From: Xenopus tropicalis
Lineage: Eukaryota > Chordata > Amphibia > Anura > Pipidae
DNA length: 64,000 nt
NCBI RefSeq assembly: GCF_000004195.4
Contig: NC_030677.2
Coordinates: 44,269,142-44,333,141 of the forward strand
Direction: 5' to 3'
Part shown: positions 34,661 to 48,410 of the stretch, piece by piece
Layout: each line of letters opens with the position of its first letter
How positions within the stretch are numbered: position 1 is the first letter of the stretch
Notes under the pieces: model-generated
Databases searched by the model: none
What the model saw: only the letters and a program-made list of their open reading frames with translations
What the model was told of the DNA's origin: nothing
Position numbers and translations under genes: made by a program

Positions 34661-37600
34661 TGGATACTTAACCAACAGATTATATTATTTAACTGACCTA
34701 TTAAAGAATCTCACCAAAATGGTCCGTAAATATTTCCCTTTTATATCCTTTCTACATATGAGCTTGTTTATGCAATATATTTTATAGAGACCTACATTGT
34801 TCGGGGATATAGTTTTCCCTTAAACATGGACTATCTCTTTGGGGCTGGACTTTTTGTCCAGCTGGACAAAAATCTTTTCACAGAGTTAGTTTTGGCATTT
34901 TGTGGGTACGTGGTGCCTAACAAGGCACTGCACAAAGGCAACAATCTAAGCAAGATAGTACCGATATATCATTATTATAGGCATTGTGAGTTGGGGAATA
35001 ATCCAATTACAGTCCTCTCAATGGGTTTTGGACATCTCCCTAGATCCATAAAGATCTAAGCACTCTGATTAGTTAAGATGGGAATAAAGGAAATTGGACA
35101 AATATGTAGCAAAGATAAGATTTCATAAGACAAACACTATTTTCTTATTAAATTTAGAAAAATGGATGGAATCAAAACATCACAGGGTTTTTAATCTGTT
35201 GATTGTGTGATAGTAGGATCTTTATAGGAACAGTTGCACTGTTTTTGTTAGGAATAACAGCAACCTTGACTTGTACATGTTTATTAAGGCAACACAGCAT
35301 GCATGCATAGTGAAAAAAGGTATCATTTATTAATTAATTTGCAACATTTATCTACATTGGTTTTTCATACTTTGCAAAGATGAATTGGGAAGAGTCTATA
35401 AAAAAATATGAAAAATAATGACAGAATCCCCTTAAGATGCCCATGAGGATGATAATCTTTTAAGACTGGTTTGTTTTATTTTAGAATAATTGGGCAATTT
35501 AGTGTGAAAAGGACAGTCAGAACTTTAAAAAATTTTAAAAGTTGGATTTCTTCCTTTGGCATTTTCCATAGCAATCAGATGCCAGAGCTAGAAGTGCTGA
35601 CATTATTAACCAGTTTATGGCTGCAAAGCAGGTCATTTAATCTGTAGGTCATATTCTCAAGCATCAAAAGGGTTTTTTTTACATTGGTTATTACTGTAAA
35701 ATATTAGCCGTGACATTTAGAAACAGGCTAGGTGAACTGAATACACTTAATAAAGGAAGTAAAGTCTCCAGGGTGAAACAACAAAGGGAAACTACACTTT
35801 CCTTTTTCTGATCCAACAGTATGTGTATGTTCTACATCTACATCATCTGTGGGAATGTGGCCCCCAAAATCAATCATTTTGGAATGACACCAGAGTTGGG
35901 GCATCTGACAAACTGATTCTGCGTGTGTTTGGGTCTTTGGGCAGCTGAAACTGCACAGTCCCACACTTGCTTGTGCTCTGACCAGTCAGTGCAATTTGCC
36001 CATACACATGTTTAACCAAATTGCAGTACTATCCATTTAGTTGTTTTTAGGACATTCACTCGGTATACTTGTCCCTTGTGTCACCAGTTTAGACCCTTTT
36101 CCTGATCACAAAGGGTTTTTTAATTTGTATATAGTAACCACATAAATCCATACAAAAAATTGCACAATAACCATGAGCAGGTAAGAACCCCTGCATTTCT
36201 AGCTTATCAATAAATAAATATTTAACTTGCATAAATATGTTACCATAATGTTGTCTCATTTCTATTTGCTTTACAACAGAGGCATTTTGGCCTTGTCATT
36301 TGTCCTCCCTATGCTGTTTTAGTAAGACAGTGCACTTTTGCGGTCCTGAAATAATACATTTCCATGTTAATAGCTAATCTTACTGTCTATTAAGGGACAT
36401 TCCGTTGCTCTATGAAATGCAATGTGCAGACCTGGTAAATACTCAGGACTCTGAGCCAAATATGTGGCCCTCAATTTTTACATATTGCCCATAACTGGTT
36501 TATATACCATGTCTGTGTGCTTTGTTGCAGCACCTTGCTGCTGGGAATTGTATGTGAACAATGGATGCCTCTATCCTGTCCTATCATACCATACCTGATG
36601 CACCCAACTTTTTTTACCTGTACCTGCTTCTTGGTGGGATGCCACCATGTGCAGGGCTCTAGGCAGTTAATGCCCAGATGTGAATAAGTCTTAACTCATT
36701 CCAGGTTACATTGTGCCTGGATGTGAACTGGGACTATGCTCACCCGCTCATTCTGGGTTACAGACATAAGACGGCAGCGCAAGTCAATTCTGCTCTGTGG
36801 TTCAGTTAGTCCCGGTTAGTTTGGCTTGGCCCAGAGTAGACTCTTTTAAGGCCATAATGTTATCATTGCAGAACTATTATAGAGGCATTTTTACCTTGAG
36901 GAGCTATCCTTTTTTGCAAAAATATTTTTTGTTTGTGCTTCCTGACTTAGTGGAAGTAAAGTAGCAATTCAAAACAAGGCTAGCACAGTTACTTTTTCTC
37001 ATTTAATATTTAATGTCTTCTGCCTTGTCTAACACCAAATTATGCACAAAGCCTAAATAATGCAAATAATCATTATGTTGCTAAAGAGCAGTTCACATCC
37101 ATTCTAAACATGTACAGAGGAATGCAGACATTTCATTTTATTACAACCACTGACTGGTGCTGTGAAGGACATGTAAATCCCAAGAGGTGAAATGTAATAG
37201 AAGACATTTCAATGCAATTAGAGATTCTTATCTGCCTCTGTTAGTCACAAATATTAGGCAAAGGAGGAAAGTTGGTTATGGATGAAGCACACCTCATTCT
37301 GTACTTGGGTATTGCTCTGTGCCATCGATACTTTAAAGGCTTATTGTTGAAGTCCAAATGATATTAATATTTTTAAATGTATAGATGATAACTGTAGTTA
37401 AAGTACCTTTTGCTATGATTTATAGGACAGTTAAATATACATCATAACTGTAAATAGGCTATACATTTACTATATGATTTGGAATATAGAATTCCATTTT
37501 GCTATGTAAAATAACTTATCCCAGGATTTATAGGAAAATGAAACACAAACTATAACTGTAAAAAGGCTATAGACTTACTATATGATTAAGAATATTTAAC

Positions 37601-39233
37601 AGAATTAACTGCTTTATACACAATATTACAGTTTCCTGGAATGCGGTTACACAACCAAATGGCTTTTTTTCTGTGGTTGGAAGCACAGCTGCACTCCCTC
37701 ATGCAGGTATCCGGGTTTCAGGAGGTAATTACCGAGCCATGGTTAGCGCATCTGAATTGATCTCTGTGTAGCAGTTATTTGGAATTCCAAACAGGTCGAA
37801 ACCACTTCCTTCTTTTTAACAAAATTACCTGCAACAAATCCATGTGGCTGGGTGCGTAATGATCAAACGCCTGTGCTTGCAGCTGATTTTCTAGACAGAG
37901 CAGTTGCTATGCATATCTGAGTTCTGTAAAGAAAAACAATATATAAAATCACAAATTTATTATGTATATATAGTGGCAGTAGCTAAAGTAAGTAAAAAAT
38001 ATAGTTCAAAGCTGTGTACTTCCACCCCCTAAAGATTCTAGAGCTTGCATTCCGAGGAAAGTGAAAGAAAGTGATTATTGGCCATGGAGCTTCTGTGCAT
38101 GCTATGGCTCCATACATTCGCAATACTGGTAATTTACGTTTCCACTGGGGCCCAAGTGCTAGAGCACTAAGGGGTGCAAGGGGATGCCCCATAGTGCTCA
38201 GGTGACATGCACTTATGCGCAGAGAGCAAATCCAGCATGAGGAGCAGATCACAGCATCAGGAGGTGCAGGCAAGCCCTAACACCTTCCATAGCCCCCTAA
38301 GTTTTAGCTCCATAATTTGTGAATCTCAGTGATACCCACCACACTTGGACAAAGTGCTGCCTAACATAGGGACTAGCCTCAGAATCTTGCAGCCCTTCAG
38401 CAAGAATCAAACATAGTGTGCACAGTTTGCACAATGTATTCTACAACAAAAATTGCCATAATTTTCAACGTCAGAAATGCAGGAAAAAGTGAATTAATTT
38501 TACATATTTGTGTGTGCTTTCTTGTATGTTAAAACAATGTAACTTTTTACTGGAAATGTTTCTATTTGCAGCTCTAAAGCTATAGACCCGTAAAAATGTT
38601 GCTACCTGTTGGCCAACTAATGATTGTCCTTAATGTGATTGTGAAGCTAATAATGATCTTTGTGAGATTTGCTTGTGCAATAAGAGCTGCATTAGAAACC
38701 CATTACTTGCACTCTCTCACCTGGAACAATACAAAGTAATACTATACATGGACACCTTCAACCATCAGTCACATGGATCTTTCATTCCATTCCCACTAAC
38801 ATTTCTGTGCATTTCAGAGCTGCTAACCCTTTTATATTAGTTCACAAGAGATCCCATTGTCATTGTTACAGCTCCCAGCAGAGCAGTATTACTGTTTCCC
38901 TGAAATAAGGATAAGTTCACCAGGGCCTGTGAGAAGCTTACCCTTGTAATATGTCCCTTGCTGTTGAATGGGCCTTTTCTGAAGGTCTGGCAACCTTTGA
39001 ACAAGAGAGGTATTGACTTGCTACCTGCCTTTGTTTTCTGTCTTACAACCTCACCAGCCTTTCCATTTTATAGACATGACTTCCCTCCCTGATTTTCTCC
39101 TACCAAGTCTATCTTTACTCACCCTATTAGATATTGTATGTGTAAAACACAATATATTGCTCATTGGTAAATGTAAAAAAAAATTCTTGCAAATGGTGGA
39201 GGAGGTCATTCTTTGGAATACAAAACTCTAGTT
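34661..39233. other. Long unique non-coding stretch
   Basis: About 4.6 kb with no gene I can support. 37030-37260 and 37640-37770 are low-repeat and enhancer-like in appearance ('ataatgcaaataatcattat', 'ggaggtaattaccgagccat'). The minus-strand frame 38273-37983 (96 codons) has no known domain. Confidence 0.4.
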
Positions 39234-39664
39234 TTTAAGGAACAGTAACACCAAAAAAATAAAAATGTTTTAAAGTAATTTAAATATAATGTACTGTTGC
39301 TCTGCTCTGGTAAAAGTTGTGTGTTTGTTTCATAATCCCTACTATAGTTTATAGAAACAAAGGTGCTATACAAACAAGGGGGCAACCATTCGAGCTGCAA
39401 AAAAAGAGAAAAGGCTTACATAGGAGATAACAGATAAGCTCTATAGAATTCAATGGGAATTTACTCGGCTTATCTGTTATGTAACCTGTGCCTTTTCTCC
39501 TTTCTTCAGTTTGAGAATAGCTACCCCCATGAATACACAGTAGCTTTGTTTATATCAACTATAGTAATGTTTCTGTAGCAAACACTGAACATGGAGGGCA
39601 ATAGTACATAATATATCAATTACTTTGATACACTTTCACTTTTTGGTGTTACTTTTCCTTTAAA
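39234..39664. mobile_element. T2/Kolobok-like MITE, full length
   Basis: Left end 'TTTAAGGAACAGTAACACCA', right end 'TTTTTGGTGTTACTTTTCCT' + TTAAA; the termini are inverted and TTAA-flanked in the way of T2 elements (TTAAAGG..). Inside, a second inverted pair surrounds the centre: 'gagaaaaggcttacatagga' and 'tgtaacctgtgccttttctc'. Copies: 53187-53560 and fragment 5067-5205. Confidence 0.85.
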
Positions 39665-41047
39665 GGGGACATCACATCTGAATATACTCTCCGTATGTTA
39701 TTATGTCAGCTATTTTTTGAAAAATGGACAGTATGACCTTAAGTAAATGCACCTCCCCTTCTGAAATATCTAAGATATAATCCCATTAAAATATAACTTT
39801 TATTCCACATAAATAAAAATGGTAATGAAAAACTATATAGAGGTGTAATGACGGAAAGAAAAATATACTAAAAATAACATTTAAAGTATATTTTTTGGCC
39901 CCAAATATTGGACAGTTGGCCATTGAAAGTGTTTGGGCAGCTTTAGACCAGACTGTAGTCCATCAATGCATGTTATCTAAATCAGAAACTGAAAGCAGTA
40001 GAACCAGTTATAACCTTTCCAGGAAGAATCTTGTTAACATCTCCCAGTTAATGCACAAGTTATGTTAACACCATGAAATAATGAAAACCCTGTTTTGTGT
40101 GTGACGCCATCATGTGATGCTTTATGGCAAGTATGAAAATATATCCCTGGTATTCCTAAGTTCCCACTAAGGGCAGAGAGTGAACCTGCAGCTGTTGCTT
40201 TGTCTGTGTAGTCATACAGGTCCTGGAGGCTACAAATAATGGAACTTGTGCCACAGTCTCTAATGAAAGGGCTCTGGATATATGCCAAGAGCATGTGAGA
40301 AATAGCGCCACCAACAGTGTCTCTCATGCAGCCAAGGGATTGTTTTATATGGCATCTCACAGACTGGGATACCTGGGGTGGCACATATGGGAACAGACAT
40401 ATTTTCAATTAATTTTGTCTTTTAATTGAAATCTATTAAGTTGGTTTCAATTCTCTGCTGTATTAGTGGAGCTTAGGACACTAAGAGCAAATAAGAGCAA
40501 ACAGGCAATTTCCCATGGGTAGACATCTAAGGATCATTACAGCCTGTGTTTGTCCCTCAGAATAATAAGTGCTGCATTTCAAAGTAACTATAAAATAAAG
40601 CTGCATCTTCATTCCCAAGTGACTAAGAACCATCTGTTTGTCCTTAACCATAATAATTGCCAAGGGAATGGCTAAACAGTGAAATTCTGCTTTGGCTTAT
40701 GCTGTTTTTAGCTTTTAAAGATTGTCATACTAATTGCTCTTAATAACCATTTGTTAGCTGCTGTCTTGTAGGGGGTCATCATACACAGAACAACTGCCCT
40801 TATGCAAACTGCTAGCAAGAAACATGGAGAGAATAATCCCAACTGATAATGTTTATTTACACCCATTTTTATGAGCTATTGAATATAGTAATGATTTTTC
40901 TGGCATAATTTGTATTTATTGCCCATGTAGTTCTGTTCGCACATTAAGAATTTCAATGCCAGCAAGCCATCATTGGGTAGACATGGAAAGGTAATTTTAA
41001 TGAGCAAGCCGTAACATAGAACATTATTTAGTACTTATCCCCCGTAT
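39665..41047. other. Unique non-coding DNA with a 124-codon minus-strand frame
   Basis: No repeat recognised. A minus-strand open frame at 40408-40034 begins MKICLFPYVPPQVSQ and is the longest open frame outside repeats, but no domain is recognisable and no flanking splice-site pair stands out. Probably chance, possibly an exon or old pseudogene piece. Confidence 0.3.
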
Positions 41048-41207
41048 ATAATAATAGGCACTAAGTTTTCCCAGCAGTAAACTATACCAACCAATAACAT
41101 GTTTGCTTTTATACAGGTGACCAGGAAATTTTACCTACTGATTGGTTGCTATGGGTTACTGCTTATGGGCGAAGTTAGTGCCTTTATTTACATAACACTG
41201 TAAATGT
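41048..41207. mobile_element. Hairpin MITE of the 'taacccatagcaacc' family, copy 3
   Basis: Left 'aggcactaagttttcccagc' + agtaaactataccaacc, right 'ggttgctatgggttactgct' + 'gaagttagtgcctttattta', around 'tttatacaggtgaccagg'. Arms about 45 bp, moderately diverged. Confidence 0.75.
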
Positions 41208-43024
41208 GTAGATTCCTTTACAATTAGTTCTAGTTCTATTTGATTTGGGAATAGTTTGTCCTAAGGAAAAGGGAAGACTGTTCTATGGACACCTGCAAAT
41301 ATAAGTGAAAATAGATTTGTGCAGCTAGATAGGTAGCTTTTCATTTTTTATTTACTCTTGAAAAATCAGGCCACTTTCTTACTTACGCTGACCCTGGCCT
41401 TGTTATGCCCATAACACCCTTGATCTGTACGAAGCCTTTTCTTTTTTGTTAGTCTCCCTCAAGTTATGTTCCAGTAAAAAAGAACTACTTTTGGAACCAA
41501 GAGAATTCCATACATTCATACAAGCCTCAACCATGTGGTAACCTCAATAATGTAACAACATGTTGCAATAAGTTACTGCTTTGATAAAAACATAAATATT
41601 TCAAACCCCAAGTCATGTTCAGCTTGTAATAGTCCCACCTGTTACCTTAAATTTTGAGTGGGCTTCCTTTTTTCAATGTACGCACAAAAATTGCTCAAGC
41701 GTACTACAAACCTAAAATGTTTTCCTAATGTAACCACCCCTCCCCACCAAAGCCAACCTTGGATTGTTTGGCTTCGATGGGGTGGGTGGTTAAGTTATAA
41801 AAGCCAGTACATGCCTTGAAACCAGTCAGTGGCTCTACCCACTTGTTGCCATGCTTTCTTATTTTTTAAGGTCATCCAATTTCCTTTCTTGTTGAAAGAA
41901 TCTTTTGACTGTTGGTATTCTATAAGGAAAGGAAAACAAAGGTAAAGACACTATGCCAAATACAGCCTCATAGGGCCTTAGCTTGCTGGTGGCCAAGTGA
42001 CATCACTGTGGGGAGTTATAAGACTGACTGTCGGCCATGTGACAGATTCAGTTAGGTCTGAGGTAAATCATATTCGGTAAATTTGCTTCTCAGAAATGTC
42101 AGCCATCAGCGAGTCAGCCTAAGGTACAAATGTTAGGTCAGTGCTCTCCTTATGTGTTTGTCAGGGAAGGCAACAGAGAGCTGGGCTATAAGCTTGTGAT
42201 GGCAGCTCGGAGAAAATCAGTGACTGTAATAAATCAAGTCATGTCTGTGCATAGAAAAGCTGTTTTAATAAATAAGCAATTTTGCATTAGATAAGTAGGT
42301 TGGAGCAGCATTATCGCAGAAAGAATTTGTGTATCCTGAGTTATTTCATCTATTTTAATTGCACCTAAATTGAATATTGAGCTTAGCAAAAACCTAAGAT
42401 CAAATATTTTGAAGTAGAACCATATTTGCAGTGTACCAGTTAATAAAACATCAGTGCATATATATATATATATATAAATATATATGACACTTTTATTTGC
42501 AGCCAAATGCAAAATGAAACACTTTTTCAGTCACAATTTAACAGATTAAAAGTTGGAACTGTTACATTTTATTAAGTTCTGTTTAGTAACAGCGATTTTT
42601 TTATCTGTAGCATTAGCAAACCATTTCATTTGTTGTGCTCTTCAGTATAACTGTGGTTAGTTTAATGTGTCGTCATGGATACCAGGGCCTTCTTATACAG
42701 TGCAACTGTCAAAACAGATACTTACAGTGTTTTAGTCATCTCTGAATCATTGGCATAGTTCAAATAATTATACCTCTAAGATAGATTTTATCACAGCATA
42801 CTAAAAAATTCCATACCAGATAATGAAATAATTAAATATAGAATGACCTGTAGGTCAGGGCTCTTGAGTGATCTGAAATTTTAATATATTTGTGAGAAAC
42901 AAATCATTTATATTCCTAAAAGTTTAGAGAGATATAAAAAAGATGTATATATTTGAGGCATTTTGTATATGTATGCATCCCTCCCTACTAGTTTTTTGCT
43001 GAAGTCTCCTGTTTATAGCGTGTG
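41208..43024. other. Unique non-coding DNA with a TA microsatellite
   Basis: A (TA)n tract lies at 42457-42484. Otherwise AT-rich unique DNA with no recognised gene. The minus-strand frame 42512-42234 runs through the TA tract and is spurious. Confidence 0.45.
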
Positions 43025-43533
43025 TTAAAGGAGAATGCAAGTCAAAATTTAAAAAGCATACTGCCCAATAGTCCTCCTATTGTTTAGTAAAAACGCCACA
43101 CTTTTGGCTCACCTAATCAAATATTTACTCAGTCACACTTACTTCACATTTTCTAGAACAGGCAGCCATCTCTAAAAAGGTATTCTCCCTTCCTTTCCCT
43201 CCTTGCTTCATACTGCACATGTGTTTCATTCCCTCCCCCCCCTCCCCTCTGCCAGATCCGCTTCTGATTGGCTGGTGGGCATGTGTAGCTCAGAACAGGA
43301 GACAGGATCAAGTTACACACATGCTCAGAGAATAGGAAGGCTGCCGCTGGCACCTACAGGAAGGGAAGAGAGATTTCAGTGATGTCACTGTAGTCTTCAC
43401 ACTGCTGTAGGCTGCCAGCACCATATCTCAGAGAAGCAAGCAGGGATCTGGGAATTTAGATATGCAGTAAGTACTTAAAAAGAATGCCTTTAGACTTACT
43501 TTTAATTTATATTAACCTTTCCTTGTCCTTTAA
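43025..43533. mobile_element. TTAAAGGA-ended MITE, about 509 bp
   Basis: Left end TTAAAGGAGAATGCAAGTC and right end 'AACCTTTCCTTGTCCTTTAA' (RC: TTAAAGGACAAGGAAAGGTT). Both outer edges are TTAA-like. Interior includes 'cttctgattggctggtgggc' and 'tttcagtgatgtcact'. Non-coding. Confidence 0.75.
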
Positions 43534-44291
43534 TATAGTTAATTGATCAGTCAGAAAGAGAGAATGTTCTTTTCTGTACCATCAGATATATGTGTTCTTT
43601 GAAGCCATTTTGTTCAGAGCTTGTCAGCATGTGGCCTACATAAGGTTGATAAAGAAGCTGTTAGCCACGCCCATAGCTTGTATGTAAAAAGAATAGTGCG
43701 CGAGTGTGATGTGCTGGGTGGTGCAATGTTAGATGTGGATTTTACTTAGCACGAAAAGCTTTTCAATACGTAGGGGGTTTCCAAGGGTGGATTCCTTTTT
43801 AGTTAGGTATCAAGAGAGTAACCAGTGTGGGTATCCTCTCAGAGCAGCTGTACCATCAGAGGATTAGATCTGCAGGTGTGTGGAACCTCTGAGTGTACAA
43901 TAGTGCAAACCAGAGGACTACACTGCTTCTTGATCAAGGTGAGACACCCTGACCACTTATCACTCTTTTTGGCTCTCATGCTCTCCAGTATAACAGCATT
44001 GTTATGAGCCACAGCTGTAAAGAATGTGCCTCACCATAACAAACCATCAAAGATCAACTGCAACACACAGTGGCATAACATGTGGGCTTGGAGCTCAGGC
44101 TCTGTATTGTAGTTCCACCTCCAAACCCCACTTCTACTGTAATCTTCCCCAAAAACTAAAGGCACAGTGCAATCAGGTAGTGAATGGCCAGGGGGCAGGG
44201 GAAGAGGGACTGTTTGTGTGGGGCTTCTCTTTTTTTTGAGGGGCCTGGCACTTGCAAGTTACTCTACTGTTGACACAGTTTTTTATATTGA
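43534..44291. other. Unique DNA with a possible hAT remnant
   Basis: 44074-44250 starts 'cagtggcataacatgtgggc' and contains 'gagctcaggctctgtattgt', like the left end of a CAGTGGCATAAC-type hAT repeat, decayed. 43800-44010 is unique, with inverted phrases 'cctctcagagcagctg' and 'ggaacctctgagtgtac' but no gene recognised. Confidence 0.35.
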
Positions 44292-44455
44292 ATAGTGATG
44301 AGCTAAAATTTTGGCCATGGCCAAGTATGGATTCACAGAGAAATTCCACATTTTTCATGAAAGGTGAAACTACTTTGAAAATTTCCACTGCTAAAATACA
44401 CAGTGACAAAACACCCATAGACTTTAATGTGTTCTGCTCAGAAAAGGGGTCTTAG
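44292..44455 (-). mobile_element. Decayed 'gtgatgagc' repeat
   Basis: 'atagtgatgagctaaaattt' followed by 'cacagagaaattccac', 'aaaacacccatagactttaa' matches the general order of the 'gcgatgagcgaat...cccattgactttaa' Xenopus family (compare 5339-5540). Strongly decayed. Confidence 0.45.
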
Positions 44456-44515
44456 ATTGTAAGCTCAACTGGAGCAGCAACCGATCTGAATGATGTACAA
44501 TATAGTCTTTCTAAA

Positions 44516-44762
44516 GTGTTGGTGAATACTGGATGAGCACACCCTCCCTAATGTAAATCACGGAGGATAGATAGCTGTGTTACTCTAATATCCAGAGTTA
44601 AACATTGTTGTAAGCAGGTCACTCTCTTTTTGTGTATGCAATATGTGTTATTGTATAAGTGTACTTTATGCTGTATACCACACTTGGCTGTAAAAATCTT
44701 TCTTTTCAAAAAGTTCAATAAACTCTGAATTAAAAAAAAAAAAAAAAAGTGCTGGTGAATAT
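44516..44762 (+). mobile_element. Poly(A)-tailed retroposed sequence with target duplication
   Basis: Insert 44530-44748 ends with AATAAA (44717-44722) and a 17-base A tract (44732-44748). The flanks GTGTTGGTGAATAC (44516-44529) and GTGCTGGTGAATAT (44749-44762) match at 12 of 14 bases, and 'aaa' precedes both. This is the signature of L1-type target-primed reverse transcription. The inserted 200 bases are AT-rich with no open frame, so the source may be the 3' UTR of a cellular mRNA or of a Tx1/L1-like LINE; I cannot tell which. Confidence 0.75.
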
Positions 44763-46000
44763 CATATTCCAGTTACTTAGTACATAAACCTATTGTGACT
44801 ACAAGCTAGTTACATATGAATTAGTTATTTTGCCAAAACCCTGACACATATAAGCAAACCACTGAAGCTATTCAGCATTATGTATGAAGCACAGCTTTAA
44901 AACATCTGTTTTTATACCCTTTTCCTAATAGTTTTTACTAGATCTAGTGCATAGAAAAGAGTTGAATAGATTTCCTTGGAAACATCAAGCAGGATTTGTG
45001 CATAGGAGCAGAGCAGAGATAATGATGATGGGGAGCCTTACTCATTGTGTTGTGATTAAGCTGTCACTTTGACTAAACACCTACAGAACATGATTTTTAG
45101 GAGAGCTGCTACATTTCACATTCATTGGTGGTTCTTCTAGCTTTGTAGAAAGTGCTATTGTTCTATAGCAGTAACCTTATTACAGGAAATGTAATTTTAC
45201 AAATAGGTCTTGTCAGTTGCCCAATTAGTCTGTGTTCTTTCAGGGCCAAGTGGTCATTTCAGCTGGACTGTCGCTTAGCTATATTCCTATTGCTTTCTTG
45301 GTGTTGCAAGCAAGCACTATGTCCCTGACTTGCTGTCTCAGAATAATTGATGACAAATGTAACCTGTCATGCTTTTTTTGTTTTTATTCCGTGTTTTATT
45401 TCTGTCTTTAGCATTTTTATCTTCTGATATTAAAATTTTCAGTTGTCTTTATCAATTACTTTTTCTTTTGTTATCCTCTTGTGTTCTTTTTTTTTTTTAA
45501 CTTGTAAAGTTTTTCCCATCTACTCTGAAATTGTTATATTCCTCTCATTGCCCTTTTTTGAACATTGTATTCTCTGCCTCCCTCCTTTTTTTGTTTCTTG
45601 CCTGCTGCGCTTTAACTTTCTGTTTTTTATATGTATGGAAAGACTGGTGTGTCTTGTGTTATGACTGTTGTTGGTATATTTATGGAAAGTGTGTATGCTC
45701 TGTGAAGATGGAGGAATAAAGAGTCCTTGGCCAAACCAGACTCCTGGATGTAAATCTTTCCAATTCTGTTATAAAAGGTGCAAAAAGGTTCTGTTATAAA
45801 ATGTGTTAATATGTTTTCATTACTGTTTTTCATCATTTTTAAGTAGCCAGCACTTTGTATTTATCTTGCTATCACTGTTCCATGTAGTGGAGTCTAATAA
45901 ATATTGCAAGAAATGCAATATTTTATATACTAGACTTATAACACCAGCTAAAGGTTCAGCATATCTACAGTATTAATGATCCAGATCTTTACAGTTGTCA
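44763..46000. other. Unique DNA with a T-rich stretch
   Basis: 45370-45660 is strongly T-rich on the plus strand ('tgttcttttttttttttaac'). Open frames here translate to Phe/Leu-rich strings and are compositional. No gene recognised. Confidence 0.45.
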
Positions 46001-46475
46001 CAGGAGCTCCCCATCTTTCATTCTGTTGGAAGTGTCAGCAACACTGACATGCTTGTTGTACTCTGGGCAGCAGTTGAGAAGCTAAACTTAGGGATCGTCT
46101 CAAATTATCAAGCGGAAAACAATGTTGATCAGTAATATAAGCTGATACTATAGAGCTGATTATTAAATTCTGATGCTAATTGCACTGGTTTCAGAGTTGC
46201 CAAGTAATAATAATAATATGTATTACTAATCAGCCTTATATTGTGACATTAATATTCTGTATATACAGTATATTCTGAGTGGGCCCCTAAGCTCAGGTAA
46301 GTGCCAGCAGCACTGAGTATGTGCAGTAAATCAGCAGAAAATAAGATGGAGGCTACTGGGGGCATCTTTTGGGGCACAGAACTTTCCTGCTAAAGGGCTG
46401 TGGTTGCATTGGGCTGGTACAGAACCTGAAAACATAATGTACAAGGGTCCTGTTTACACATCTAGCCCTGGCCAC
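46001..46475 (+). mobile_element. Xenopus dispersed repeat ('gagctccccatctttcattc')
   Basis: 'gagctccccatctttcattc', 'agttgagaagctaaacttag', 'aatataagctgatactatag', 'cctaagctcaggtaagtg', 'ggctgtggttgcattgggct' and 'aaaacataatgtacaa' appear in the order I associate with an abundant, unusually well-preserved non-coding Xenopus repeat. Termini are not clear. Superfamily not assigned. Confidence 0.5.
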
Positions 46476-48410
46476 ACAAATGTTTTTATGCTGTGTGTTC
46501 CTGTTTGTTAATGGCCTACACTATTGAAACCATTGTTAGTTTCCAGTTGTATTGTTTGCTTTCCTCTGTCTTGCAGAGATAAAGGGAGATGTATATAAGT
46601 ATCTTTTTATAGGACAGATTTATTTAGCTTGTTCTGTCCTGGTGTTTTGTTCTATAACTGGATAATATCCTTGTTTCTGCATCAGTGGTAAATCATAACA
46701 AAGTATAATTGGCCCTAGCAGTGCTGCCTAATGGTGTAGCTAGACTACCAATAATATTTAAGACATCTCCTTCCGCTCACAAATTGAACTGAAGTTTTAA
46801 GCATTAAATCATGCATCCATTACTTATTGTCCATCATGCATTTACTGCTACTTTTTACTTTCAGCAGCCGTTCATGCTTGTCTAACTTACAGACAATCAA
46901 AATGAAAAGCAAACAGAAGTGTTCACTGGAGGTTTGATAAGGCTAAAGAGCTTTGAGAAATTCATACATACATATAATATAGCCAAACTCAATAGCTAAA
47001 CATATTTTATTGGATAAGTCATCAGATTTAAGCATTTACTGTACCTTAGACTATATACTTTCAGACTGGGCTTGTCACCGACTACTTTGCACACCATTTT
47101 TTTACATTTACAAAGCCTGCAGTTTCAGCCTGTCCCCTCTACTGTTTATTGGTATCATTTCTGCCCCTGCTAAAGTCGTGCCTGCCATTGGTTGGATGGT
47201 GTTCAACTGTTTGGCACTAGCAGCACTCTGTCTTCCTGCACTTTTACTTATCCAGCCCCTCTTCCTATGCACCTTCACACAACGCATTAATTCACCAGAA
47301 AAACCTAATGGATTGTCACTAAAATAACCTCCTTGTTGTTCAATATTAAGTTATTGGCGAGAAGTCCAGCTGCCTCAGACTTGCATAAACTTAGAACGCT
47401 TTGGTGACAGTAGAGGTTAAACTGTTGCTTGTGTATGTAAAAAGAGATGCAAGAGAAGACAATACATTCTTGTACGAATGACTGCTTATTTTTCTAAAGA
47501 CCTTTCCAGATCGTACCCCAGAATCACTTAATGAACTGAATGTTTTCTTGTATATTTAAATAGCAAAACATCATTAAAATAGCAACACCATCTACAATAA
47601 ATATTTTTTTCCAGAAATATTTACTGTGAGAAACAGCACAGGAAGCTGGATGTTAACTCCTTGTTATGAGTGCCAGTAAATTACAATCACTTTAATCCTG
47701 AGCATGTTTGTTATAAATGATGTTTATACCCTTTCTTTATGCTGGCACTCTTCTCCTTCAGCCTGTGCTAGGATTTCAATGTGTCAGACATAAAGATCAG
47801 CAATCTTTTAGCTCAAATCTATATCTTTGTGCCAAACACTAAATATTTTGAATAGCTGCAGAAAAAAAACTATAATCATAAATAGCAATAATAATAATTA
47901 ATCACAGACATATCCCAAAAGGGTTGTAAACCTTAGATCCAGCTACATTGTGGCTCTGAACAGTTATACATTACATTATACAATTGGTTTCTAATTTAAA
48001 TGCTTAGGATCATGGTATATATTTGGACTGATTTATTCATGTATCTAAATAGAAGACCATACCATACTGTATATATTGATATAAGTGCTATAAGTGCAAA
48101 CAGTTTGGATTTATATAATGAATCACAACACTAGGACGATAATCATCCTCACTACATTCCCAGATTTGGTTAGGCAGTTTGACATTGTTAACCTAATTGT
48201 TGCCTAATCTTTTGGGTATGTCTGGCATCTTAAGGAATTAACAATCCTGCAGTGCCATCAAATTTAAGTTGGTCTGTCCAAACTAAATATTGAGGCTAAT
48301 GGCACACATGCCATATTTTAAAGAAAACACAATCCACTGCCTTCTATTCCTGGTATGTGTGTGTACTGGATCAGCCTGGCACTACACATGCAACATATGC
48401 TCTGTTGTGC
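46476..48410. other. Unique non-coding DNA
   Basis: Nothing recognised. The plus-strand frame 47010-47327 (105 codons) is hydrophobic and starts in AT-rich DNA. No domain or signal is recognisable. Confidence 0.4.

Noticed and set aside
45443..45719. Phe/Leu-rich frames resembling a membrane protein
   Set aside because: T-rich composition produces Phe/Leu strings; no signal, domain or splice context.
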